Part shown: piece by piece, positions 8,834 to 15,601 of the stretch | Numbering within the stretch: position 1 is the first letter of the stretch | Layout of the letters: each line of letters opens with the position of its first letter | Assembly (NCBI RefSeq): GCF_000016285.1 | Contig: NC_011988.1 | Coordinates: 496,001 to 560,000, forward strand | Source: Allorhizobium ampelinum S4 | GTDB taxonomy: Bacteria; Pseudomonadota; Alphaproteobacteria; Rhizobiales; Rhizobiaceae | DNA length: 64,000 nt | Direction of reading: 5' to 3' | Program-made: the position numbers and the translations under genes | The notes under the pieces: model-generated | Database searches by the model: none | What the model was told of the DNA's origin: nothing | The model's input: the letters and a program-made list of their open reading frames with translations, nothing else

Positions 8834-9712
8834 CTAGCCTTTCGTTCCGGCGACGGGGCCGCGATAGAAGAGGGAGCGCAATGCCAGGATGGCCGCGACG
8901 ATTGCCAGCTCGATAACGCCCATGATGATGGCGATGGCCGAGCCCAGCGAGTGGTTATATTGCTCGAAGGCGGCCTGATAGGCGGCAATCGAAATCACCC
9001 GCGTCGGCCCGGCGGGTGCGCCAAGCAGAACGGCGGACGGAAACACCGCGAAGGCTTGGACGAAGGACAGGCAGAAGGTGACGGCAAGACCCGGCACCAG
9101 CAGCGGCAGAAATACGTTCATGAAGCGCTTGCGGGCATTGGCCCCCAATGTCGCCGCCGCCTGTTCGATGGCCGGATCGATGCCGGTGACATAGGAGAGC
9201 GTCAGCAGGAAGGCGAAGGGGAAACCTGAGATCAGCAGCGAGGCAAACACGCCCCAGTAATTGTTGGTGAGCTTGACCGGCGTATCGAGAATGCCGATCA
9301 GGATCAGGCTGCGGTTGAACCAGCCCTGGGGACCAAGAAAGGTCAAAAGACCGTCCGCAATGAAGACGGTGCCGAGCGTGACCGGCAGCACCAGAATGGT
9401 GGTCAGAAAACGCTGGCGCGTCATCAGCCGCACCCGGAAGGCAATTGGCAAGGCAAGCGCCAGATTAACCACCGTGACCGGCAGCGCCAGCCAAAGCGTG
9501 GCGGAAATGGTCTTGTATTGAAACGGATCGGTGAAGAAGGTGACGTAATTGGCGTACCATGCGCCGTCCGCGGGCGTCAGTGAGTCAACCACGCCATACA
9601 TGAACGGATAGATGAACAGGGCGAGAATGACCAGCAAGCCCGGCAGGACCAGCAGCGTCGTGCCGTCTATTCCCCTGGCTGCAAGCGAGACACGAAGGGA
9701 AGACTGGCTCAT
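8834..9712 (-). CDS. ABC transporter permease (PotB-type, first subunit)
   Basis: Permease of 292 residues with a hydrophobic TM1 (LLVLPGLLVILALFIYPFMY) and five further segments. Its EAA-like loop is IDPAIEQAAATLGANARKRFMNVFLPLLVPG. The pairing with a shorter second permease, the spermidine/Fe-type ATPase and the family-1 binding protein is standard for these importers. Its ATG overlaps the stop of the ATPase gene (ATGA), and the second permease starts 3 bp after its end. Translation of the three is therefore probably coupled. Confidence 0.83.
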   Translation of the reverse strand: MSQSSLRVSLAARGIDGTTLLVLPGLLVILALFIYPFMYGVVDSLTPADGAWYANYVTFFTDPFQYKTISATLWLALPVTVVNLALALPIAFRVRLMTRQRFLTTILVLPVTLGTVFIADGLLTFLGPQGWFNRSLILIGILDTPVKLTNNYWGVFASLLISGFPFAFLLTLSYVTGIDPAIEQAAATLGANARKRFMNVFLPLLVPGLAVTFCLSFVQAFAVFPSAVLLGAPAGPTRVISIAAYQAAFEQYNHSLGSAIAIIMGVIELAIVAAILALRSLFYRGPVAGTKG

Positions 9713-10806
9713 GCATCACCCTTAAAGATCAGCGCACGGCCTTCTGCCGGACGCACGCTGGTGACGGTGCCGCGTGGCAGCAAGATATCCGAGCGAAAAT
9801 GCACCTCTGCCCCGTCACTGGCTTCTGCCGCGCCAAAATAGGCTCTACCGCGATATTCCATGGATTTGATTGTCACCGGAATGCCGCTGCCATCCTGAAC
9901 GGCGATCATATCCTCCGGTCTAACGCTGAGCACAGCTGCATCGCCGACCTGCACCGGTTGGCGGGGCGTGCCGACAGTGGTTGCGCCCGCGGCTTCGATC
10001 TGGGACTCATCGCCGGATACGGCTGTGATACGCCCGGCAATCCGGGTGCGAAAGCCCATGAAATCGGCGACATCGACATGGTTCGGGCGCATGTAGAGAT
10101 CTTCAGGCGTGCCGATCTGGCGGATATGGCCCTGGCTCATCACTACGATCCGGTCGGCCATCGACAGTGCCTCATCCTGATCGTGGGTGACGTATATGGT
10201 TGTCGAGCCGATCTGGTCGTGAATGGCGCGGATATCGGCGCGCATTTCCAGCCGCAGCTTGGCATCCAGGTTGGAAAGTGGCTCATCCATCAGCACGACT
10301 GGCGGGCGGATGACGATGGCACGGGCAATGGCGACCCGCTGCTGCTGGCCGCCAGAGAGTTGCCCCGGCAATTTATCCGCCTGCGAACCGAGCCGTACCA
10401 GATCGAGGGCTGCTTCGATGCGACGGTCGGCTTCCGTGCCTTTGATGCCTTGCATGGACAGGCCGAAGCCAACATTGCGCCGCACGGTCATATGAGGAAA
10501 CAGCGCATAGCTCTGGAAGACCATGCCGAAGCCGCGCTTTTCCGGCTCCAGCTGGTCGATGCGCTGGCCGCCGACCCGGATTTCGCCACCCGTCAGCGGT
10601 AAAAGCCCGGCGATACAGTTCAGCGCCGTGGATTTTCCGCAACCGGAAGGGCCGAGCAGCGCGATGAATTCGCCCGGTTCGATGGCGAGATCAATACCGT
10701 CAAGCGCTTTATAGGCGCCGAAAGCGCGGCGAAGGGCGACAAGCTCAAGCTTTGCCCCCTGTTTGGGCTGGGCAGCCTGCGTCGATAAGGGGGCTGGCGC
10801 GACCAC
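9709..10806 (-). CDS. ABC transporter ATP-binding protein (PotA/FbpC-type)
   Basis: ATPase of 365 residues. Walker A is GPSGCGKST, the signature is LSGGQQQR, Walker B is [16 protein letters not shown], and the switch region is VTHDQDEALSMADR. A TOBE-like C-terminal domain (VSVRPEDMIAV and on) follows. The start is a GTG at 10806 with a good Shine-Dalgarno sequence (AGGAGAG) about 5 nt upstream. The first 22 residues are a low-complexity, Ala/Gln/Pro-rich extension before the conserved LELVALRRAFG. The gene sits between the binding protein gene and the two permease genes. Confidence 0.86.
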   Translation of the reverse strand: MVAPAPLSTQAAQPKQGAKLELVALRRAFGAYKALDGIDLAIEPGEFIALLGPSGCGKSTALNCIAGLLPLTGGEIRVGGQRIDQLEPEKRGFGMVFQSYALFPHMTVRRNVGFGLSMQGIKGTEADRRIEAALDLVRLGSQADKLPGQLSGGQQQRVAIARAIVIRPPVVLMDEPLSNLDAKLRLEMRADIRAIHDQIGSTTIYVTHDQDEALSMADRIVVMSQGHIRQIGTPEDLYMRPNHVDVADFMGFRTRIAGRITAVSGDESQIEAAGATTVGTPRQPVQVGDAAVLSVRPEDMIAVQDGSGIPVTIKSMEYRGRAYFGAAEASDGAEVHFRSDILLPRGTVTSVRPAEGRALIFKGDA

Positions 10807-10908
10807 GTTACTCTCCTGTCTGCGGAAAAATCATAGGCAAGCTCTCCCAGACCCGGAGATCCGAGGGGAAAATATGCAAAAGACTGCGTATAGGCCCCGC
10901 CGCGCCAA

Positions 10909-10940
10909 GGCTCTGCGGGGCAAAGGCTCGGCGGGGCAAA
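10909..10940. repeat. Two tandem 16-bp GC-rich repeats after the binding-protein gene
   Basis: GGCTCTGCGGGGCAAA (10909-10924) is followed at once by GGCTCGGCGGGGCAAA (10925-10940), one mismatch apart. They lie just past the binding-protein stop codon. The nearby GGCCCCGCC at 10893-10901 can pair with the GCGGGGC cores, so the segment can form alternative hairpins in the transcript between the binding protein and ATPase genes. Confidence 0.6.
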
Positions 10941-10944
10941 GGGC

Positions 10945-12126
10945 TCAGCCCTTGGCTGCGCCGATCTTTTCGTCCCAGATGCGGAAGGCATCGACGATTT
11001 TCGATGGATCGAGCGGCACTTCCAGCGGGTTATTGGCGATCCAGCCGTCATATTCCTTGCGGCCAAATTCGGCGATGGCGTCCTGGCTCTTTTGAGGCGC
11101 CATGGAAATCGTCACATCCTTGACCGCCGGGCCGGGATAGAAATAGCCATCGTCAAAGGCAATCGCCTGTTGCTGCGGCTGAAGAATGAAATTGATTACA
11201 TCCAGCAGAACCGCGAGCTTTTCTTCCGAAACTCCCTTCGGAATGACGGCGTAATGGGCGTCAGTGACCCAATGGAAGCCCTTGAGGGTTGCCACCTTGG
11301 CCTCTTCCGGCACGATGCCGAGCACGCGCGGGTTGATGTCCCAGCCAGTGGTGGTGACGACAATATCGCGGGTGCCTTCGCCAAGCTCCTTCATCACCTG
11401 CGTGGTGCCGGTGCCGTAATATTCGACGTTTTCGCCGATTGCCTTCAGGTAATCCCAGGTCTTGGCCCAGCCATTGACCGGATCTTTCGGGTCTTTATCA
11501 CCCAGCAGGTAAGGAAGACCCATCAGGAATGTCCGACCTGGCCCGGAATTGGCAGGGCGGGCATACATGAAGCGCTTGGGATTGGCCTTGGTCCAGGCCA
11601 GCAATTCCTCGGCGGTGCCCGGCACCTGCTTGACCCTGTCAGGCATATATTCGATCAACGGCCCAGACGGATAATAGGTGACGACGACGCCCTGGTTCTG
11701 GGCCAGCGCCTGCATCTTGAAAGCCTGCGGCAGCAGGATTTTCTCCAGATCCGGCAGGTCTGCCTTATGGGCGGACAAATCGACCCAAAGCCCTTGCGAA
11801 AGGCCAGCGGCCAGCGCATCCGTACCGGTCAGCACCAGGTCGATATCGACTTTTCCGGCTGCCTGTTGCGCTTTAAGCTTTGATGGCAGTTCCGGGGCAG
11901 GGGCCTTTGTGAAGGCAAAACGCGACACCCATTGCGGCTTTGCCGCAGCATATTTCTCGAACATGCCCTGGGTCAACGCCAAGTTGCCCGCCACATCAGC
12001 GACGGTAACAGTGACAGGACTTGCCGGTTGTTTGGGGGCTGCCATGCCTAGACGCGGCAACAGGCCGAGCCCGGCCACACCAGCGGCCGTGCCCATGAAT
12101 GTTCTTCTATTGATCGTCACCAACAT
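10945..12126 (-). CDS. ABC transporter substrate-binding protein, family 1, twin-arginine signal
   Basis: Secreted binding protein of about 393 residues. The N-terminus NRRTFMGTAAGVAGLGLLP has a twin-arginine motif and a hydrophobic core, so export may be by Tat. The mature part resembles spermidine/Fe/thiamine-type binding proteins (VTVADVAGNLALTQGMFEKY; GWDINPRVLGIVPEE). Three starts compete: ATG 12126, TTG 12123 and GTG 12120. The Shine-Dalgarno GGGAGG lies only 2 nt before the ATG but 8 nt before the GTG, so GTG at 12120 may be the true one. It heads the importer genes that follow. The substrate is unknown. Confidence 0.82.
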   Translation of the reverse strand: MLVTINRRTFMGTAAGVAGLGLLPRLGMAAPKQPASPVTVTVADVAGNLALTQGMFEKYAAAKPQWVSRFAFTKAPAPELPSKLKAQQAAGKVDIDLVLTGTDALAAGLSQGLWVDLSAHKADLPDLEKILLPQAFKMQALAQNQGVVVTYYPSGPLIEYMPDRVKQVPGTAEELLAWTKANPKRFMYARPANSGPGRTFLMGLPYLLGDKDPKDPVNGWAKTWDYLKAIGENVEYYGTGTTQVMKELGEGTRDIVVTTTGWDINPRVLGIVPEEAKVATLKGFHWVTDAHYAVIPKGVSEEKLAVLLDVINFILQPQQQAIAFDDGYFYPGPAVKDVTISMAPQKSQDAIAEFGRKEYDGWIANNPLEVPLDPSKIVDAFRIWDEKIGAAKG

Positions 12127-12168
12127 ATCCTCCCAGATTTCCACCCTCGGAAAGGGCTCCCGAAGATA

Positions 12169-12220
12169 GTGATATGTTAGTATGCGACTTGATGTCAACG
12201 TATAGATGCAGGCATATCAC
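12169..12220 (-). promoter_or_regulatory. Promoter with flanking dyad upstream of the importer operon
   Basis: On the minus strand TTGACA (complement of 12193-12198) and TATCAC (complement of 12169-12174) are 18 bp apart. The -10 box lies inside one arm of an 8-bp inverted repeat, GTGATATG (12169-12176) and CATATCAC (12213-12220). The dyad thus brackets the promoter and could be an operator pair. The assignment is by sequence only. Confidence 0.5.
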
Positions 12221-12289
12221 CGTGACGACATGTATCCTGCTATTCAGAGCTGTCCTGGGAGAAGGCAATAGGAGCCCCATAAGCCCGAA

Positions 12290-12308
12290 GAGCCATTGCT
12301 AATGGCTC
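12290..12308 (-). terminator. Hairpin directly after the glycosidase gene
   Basis: A perfect 8-bp stem, GAGCCATT-GCT-AATGGCTC, begins 6 bp after the glycosidase stop codon on the minus strand. It has no long T-run. It probably separates the kinase-glycosidase unit from the importer operon, which has its own promoter-like elements. Confidence 0.45.
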
Positions 12309-12314
12309 CTCGTC

Positions 12315-14060
12315 TTAGGCGATGCGGCCAGTGGTAATCGCCGCTTCAACCTGCGGTCTGTATTGCAGGATGGCGGCGGCGTGCATGCCTGTCCAGCCCT
12401 GGAGCAGCGAGCCTCGGCCAAAAGGCGGTGAGAAATATTCGACTGAGCCGATCCAGCCGTTTTCAAGGCTGGTCTGCCACCAGCGCAGCATTGGATAGTC
12501 CCAGCCGTCCATGCCGTATTTCAATCGCTGTTCGGCATAGAGACCTGAGAGATAGGGCCAGTCGGAGCCGTTGTGATAGCGATAGGCAAAGGCGGATTTG
12601 GCGCGGGTATCGGCGGGTCGCTTGAAGGGCGGCCAGGCGCACATCACACCCCAGTCGCCATAGGGCTGGCGCGGATTGTTGCGAGTCTCAAGCAGGGCCG
12701 CGACATGGCCAAGCACGGTTTTGGCGCGTTGATCCGACACGGCATCGAACCGCAGGAGAGTCAGGCTATCGAGTGTCAGATGATCCTCTACGAAATCACT
12801 TTTCAGGCCGTAATCGGCATACCAGCCATGGGGTGTGAGAAGCGCTTCGTCCAGCGATGCGCGTGCGGTGATAGCCGTTTGCTTTGCCTCCTTGGCCAAA
12901 GCCTCGTCCTGATGAATGCCGAATTCAGCAATCGCGTCAAGCGCGCCGATCCAAAGCCCGAGATCATAGGCGACATAGCCATGGCGATAGACATTGTCGG
13001 CCCAGTCACGGTCGTGCCGTGGCTTGATAGGCAAGCCGTTTCCGGCAGTGTCGAAGCCTTGATAGCGACGGAAAATCGCTTCGATGGTCTTCCAGTGACG
13101 GGTAAGGACGGTTGTGTCGCCGGTGGTGCGGATATAATCGCCAATCGTCAGGATGAAGAACAGCGGACTGTCGAAATGATCGCTCCACCAATCGGTGCGC
13201 CGCAGATGTTCCATCTTGTAGTCATCAGACGTCGTGCGGAATTTCTCCCACTCCTCGCCCTGTTTCGGACCGGTCAGAATGACGCCGCTCGGGCTTTCGC
13301 CATCGGGCTGGATACCGGTTGCCAGCAGGTCGATCTGGCCACGGACGGCCTTCGGTTCGAGATGCAGCAGGGCCTGCAAGGTCCAGTAGCCGTCGCGGTA
13401 ATAGGTGCGGGTCGGGGCGCTATAGGCCTGGCCTGCGGCAAGCCCCAGAAAGGAACCGTCTTCGGCACGGCGAATGCTGGAGAGCGAAGCATGGGCGCTC
13501 TGGATTGCCATGCTGCGCATCAGCGGTGGGGCTTGTGGCAGCAGGTCGCAGCGCGTCACATGCGCTTTGCTCTCGGCGATGATCGTCTCAACGGGTAGGG
13601 CCATGCCCCGTTCGGCTTCCGCGTCGCTGGCCCCTGCGGCAATGACGATCACGCCGTCGCCTTTGTCTTCAACGATGGCCACACCCCATGGCGTGCGGAT
13701 GATCCGCCTTGCCCCGCTACGCGCCACTTTTTCCGGCTTGGTCAGCGTGCCCCACCAGGCGCAGCGGCGGGCTGGGCGTGTGGATTTCAACCGGCTGCCG
13801 GTCAGCACCAGAACCGGGGCGGATTGGGCAACATAGAGGCCATGGTCTTTGCCGGTCATCTGGTTCGGCGCGTAGACGAACGGGCCGGTCCAAGGGTGAA
13901 GGGCGATGTTTGCGATCCGGCCGCAACCCCAGAGTGACAGTTCAAGCCGTCCTTCCGGCAGAAAATCACCTTGCAGGCGGGGTGCCATGAACGCCAATTG
14001 CAGGGGCAATTCGCTTTCGACAAGTCCGTCTGGTCGTGCATTCGCCTTGGCTTTATCCAT
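12315..14060 (-). CDS. Six-hairpin glycosidase (amylo-alpha-1,6-glucosidase/GH63-like)
   Basis: Protein of 581 residues without a signal peptide, so probably cytoplasmic. After a beta-rich N-terminal part of about 200 residues comes an (alpha/alpha)6-type domain with aromatic, acidic motifs: TYYRDGYWTLQALLHLEP, TDWWSDHFDSPLFFIL, PRHDRDWADNVYRHGYVAYD, YRYHNGSDWPYLSGLYAEQR and GSVEYFSPPFGRGSLLQGWTGM. Candidate acids are the Asp in RHDRDWAD and the Glu in SVEYF. The ATG at 14060 has a strong Shine-Dalgarno (AGGGGAGAG). It lies 16 bp after the ROK gene. Expected role: hydrolysis of an imported oligosaccharide before phosphorylation, probably of the ligand of the divergent importer. The exact GH family is unsure. 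Confidence 0.75.
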   Translation of the reverse strand: MDKAKANARPDGLVESELPLQLAFMAPRLQGDFLPEGRLELSLWGCGRIANIALHPWTGPFVYAPNQMTGKDHGLYVAQSAPVLVLTGSRLKSTRPARRCAWWGTLTKPEKVARSGARRIIRTPWGVAIVEDKGDGVIVIAAGASDAEAERGMALPVETIIAESKAHVTRCDLLPQAPPLMRSMAIQSAHASLSSIRRAEDGSFLGLAAGQAYSAPTRTYYRDGYWTLQALLHLEPKAVRGQIDLLATGIQPDGESPSGVILTGPKQGEEWEKFRTTSDDYKMEHLRRTDWWSDHFDSPLFFILTIGDYIRTTGDTTVLTRHWKTIEAIFRRYQGFDTAGNGLPIKPRHDRDWADNVYRHGYVAYDLGLWIGALDAIAEFGIHQDEALAKEAKQTAITARASLDEALLTPHGWYADYGLKSDFVEDHLTLDSLTLLRFDAVSDQRAKTVLGHVAALLETRNNPRQPYGDWGVMCAWPPFKRPADTRAKSAFAYRYHNGSDWPYLSGLYAEQRLKYGMDGWDYPMLRWWQTSLENGWIGSVEYFSPPFGRGSLLQGWTGMHAAAILQYRPQVEAAITTGRIA

Positions 14061-14076
14061 GTCTCTCCCCTGTCCG

Positions 14077-15075
14077 TTATAGATTTTCCGCATTGGATTT
14101 TTCCGGATGCGGGACGCGGTTTTTCAAGGCCAGTGCCACAGCGCCAATCATCCCCGCCTGCACGCCGAGCCTGCTTTGTTTCAGCGGGCTTTCGAAGGGC
14201 AGCAAGGGTTGCAGATGCGCCTGTAGAAGCGTGAAGAATTCTGGCTGGGAGCCGATGCCGCCGCCAATCACCGTGACTGCCGGGTCTAGAAGCGCATGCA
14301 CGGCGGCGATACCGATCGATGCCTGTTTTGCCACGCTATCGATAGCAAGCCGGGCCTGTTCATTGCCTGATCGCGCCAGCGAAAACAGTTCGGCAACGGT
14401 CCCGCCGTCTCTTGTGAACCTTTGGCGGATGCCGCTGGTGCCGACGCCATCCTCGTAAAGTCCATTTTCCGACAAGGGGGCTGTCTCATGAGGTGCCGCG
14501 CCCACAGGCAGGTAGGCAATTTCGCCAGCCCGGCCAGCGGCACCACGCCATGGCTCTCCATCCAGGACGATGCCCATGCCAACGCCGGTTCCGAACGACA
14601 CGAATACCAGTGAGCCAAGCCCTTGACCCGCGCCTGCCCATGCTTCGCCATAGGCGGCGAGATTGACATCATTTTCCACCGTCACCGGGCAGGAAACGAA
14701 GCGCGACATCAGGTCCGCAAGGGGACGGTCAACCGGCAGAGCCAAATTGGGAGAAAGCGACGAAAGCCCGGTTTGAGGATCGACGGCGCTCGGAACGCCA
14801 ATCACGACATTGTCCAGCTCTTGCGCCAAGGCACCGGCGTCCGACAGGAGAGAGGTAATCAGTCTTGCCATTTGCGCGAGAACGGGTGCATCTTCACCGT
14901 GCAGCGTAGGCTCTTCGCGTGTGGCAATGATCTGCTCCTGGGTTCGGGCAATGCCGGCCAGAATTTTTGTGCCGCCAAGGTCGATGCCAATGACCCAGCC
15001 AGGGACCCGGGCGCGGCCCGAGGCATCTTCCCGGGGTCTTTCAATGGTGGGCAAGGGTTTGGCCGAACTGGACAC
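14077..15075 (-). CDS. ROK-family sugar kinase, lacking the zinc-binding cysteine motif
   Basis: ROK protein of 332 residues. The phosphate motif GIDLGGTKILAG is near residue 30, VENDVNLAAYGEAWAGAG holds the catalytic Asp region, SFGTGVGMGIVLDGE follows, and VIGGGIGSQPEFF is near the end. There is no helix-turn-helix domain, so it should be a kinase and not a repressor. After GRAGEIAYLPVG, where most ROK proteins have CxCGxxGCxE, there is no cysteine cluster. It begins with GTG, preceded by AAGGAA at about 8 nt. It is co-directional with the glycosidase gene and starts under the promoter/operator described at 15094-15141. Confidence 0.82.
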   Translation of the reverse strand: MSSSAKPLPTIERPREDASGRARVPGWVIGIDLGGTKILAGIARTQEQIIATREEPTLHGEDAPVLAQMARLITSLLSDAGALAQELDNVVIGVPSAVDPQTGLSSLSPNLALPVDRPLADLMSRFVSCPVTVENDVNLAAYGEAWAGAGQGLGSLVFVSFGTGVGMGIVLDGEPWRGAAGRAGEIAYLPVGAAPHETAPLSENGLYEDGVGTSGIRQRFTRDGGTVAELFSLARSGNEQARLAIDSVAKQASIGIAAVHALLDPAVTVIGGGIGSQPEFFTLLQAHLQPLLPFESPLKQSRLGVQAGMIGAVALALKNRVPHPEKSNAENL

Positions 15076-15093
15076 AATTGCATTCCTTGTTTT

Positions 15094-15112
15094 GTTCGGT
15101 GTGTTGACGAAC
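15094..15112 (-). promoter_or_regulatory. 19-bp operator-like dyad, GTTCG-N9-CGAAC (left copy)
   Basis: On the minus strand the sequence reads GTTCGTCAACACACCGAAC. It abuts the -10 box of the ROK promoter and covers the expected transcription start. A second copy with the same arms, spacing and first eight bases lies at 15300-15318 in front of the divergent operon. A repressor bound here would block initiation. Confidence 0.65.
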
Positions 15113-15141
15113 TATTTATGGGCTGGTTTTTGACCTGTCAA
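15113..15141 (-). promoter_or_regulatory. Sigma-70 type promoter of the ROK-glycosidase operon
   Basis: On the minus strand TTGACA (complement of 15136-15141) and TAAATA (complement of 15113-15118) are separated by exactly 17 bp. The operator dyad starts at the next base. This is one of the best promoter matches in the window. Confidence 0.7.
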
Positions 15142-15148
15142 GCCTGCT

Positions 15149-15253
15149 CCCTGAGAGGAAAGGAAATTCTAGGGTCCAAGCCAGGCCCTAGCCAATTCCT
15201 CAGGGCAACCGACAGGCAAAACCCAGGTAATCTTCCTGGTTGTCGGGCTTTTT
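15149..15253 (+). ncRNA. Two-stem structure with intrinsic-terminator end (small RNA or insulator)
   Basis: Stem 1 has outer arms CCCTGAG (15149-15155) and CTCAGGG (15199-15205) and inner arms CTAGGG/CCCTAG. Stem 2 has CCGACA (15209-15214) and TGTCGG (15241-15246) with inner CCAGG/CCTGG, followed by five T (15249-15253). It lies upstream of both divergent promoters, so it belongs to neither mRNA. It could be a roughly 100-nt small RNA or a terminator that insulates the plus-strand operon. I find no convincing promoter of its own. Confidence 0.35.
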
Positions 15254-15272
15254 CACATCTCCACGAATTAGC

Positions 15273-15318
15273 TTGACACGCCGTGGCAAATCCTATTTCG
15301 TTCGTCATGTCAACGAAC
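15273..15318 (+). promoter_or_regulatory. Promoter with operator dyad GTTCG-N9-CGAAC (right copy) for the oligosaccharide importer
   Basis: TTGACA at 15273-15278 is followed after a short 15-bp spacer by TATTTC (15294-15299), and the dyad GTTCGTCATGTCAACGAAC occupies 15300-15318 immediately after it. The order and zero spacing of -10 box and dyad match the divergent promoter. The two operons are therefore probably controlled by one regulator, which is not encoded next to them. Confidence 0.6.
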
Positions 15319-15601
15319 CAATTAAGAAGTTTCAGGGCATTTGCATTCCGGTTTTGCCTGGCGGAGGTATCCGGGCAAGACGATGACATACTGCATGATT
15401 GCATCGGGTTTTCAGGATTCGAGCGGGACATTATGCAGGTAAAGAAATGCTACAGCGATTTTGTGGAGTTGATGATCGCACGTCGCTGTATTTCCCATCA
15501 TCCGCCGTCTCACCTGCAAGGGAACAGCAAGGTGAATCCGGCCCGCGCAATTGCGTGAACCAAAGCTTGCGTTCACCGGTGGCCATCAGGAGGAAGATTC
15601 G

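Larger units (their letters stand above)
15076..15601. other. 526-bp divergent control region of the ROK/glycosidase and oligosaccharide-importer operons
   Basis: The region contains, left to right: a minus-strand promoter with operator (15094-15141), two consecutive stem-loops ending in a plus-strand terminator-like T-run (15149-15253), a plus-strand promoter with operator (15273-15318), and a long leader up to the Shine-Dalgarno AGGAGG at 15588 of the binding-protein gene. Short open frames within it lack ribosome sites and protein character, so I call no gene here. Confidence 0.7.

Noticed and set aside
12573..13598. Plus-strand open frame of 341 codons within the glycosidase gene
   Set aside because: Composition is that of a reversed coding strand; no start site or motif.
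15283..15558. Short open frame of 91 codons in the divergent control region
   Set aside because: It begins inside a promoter/operator, has no Shine-Dalgarno sequence and no recognisable domain.
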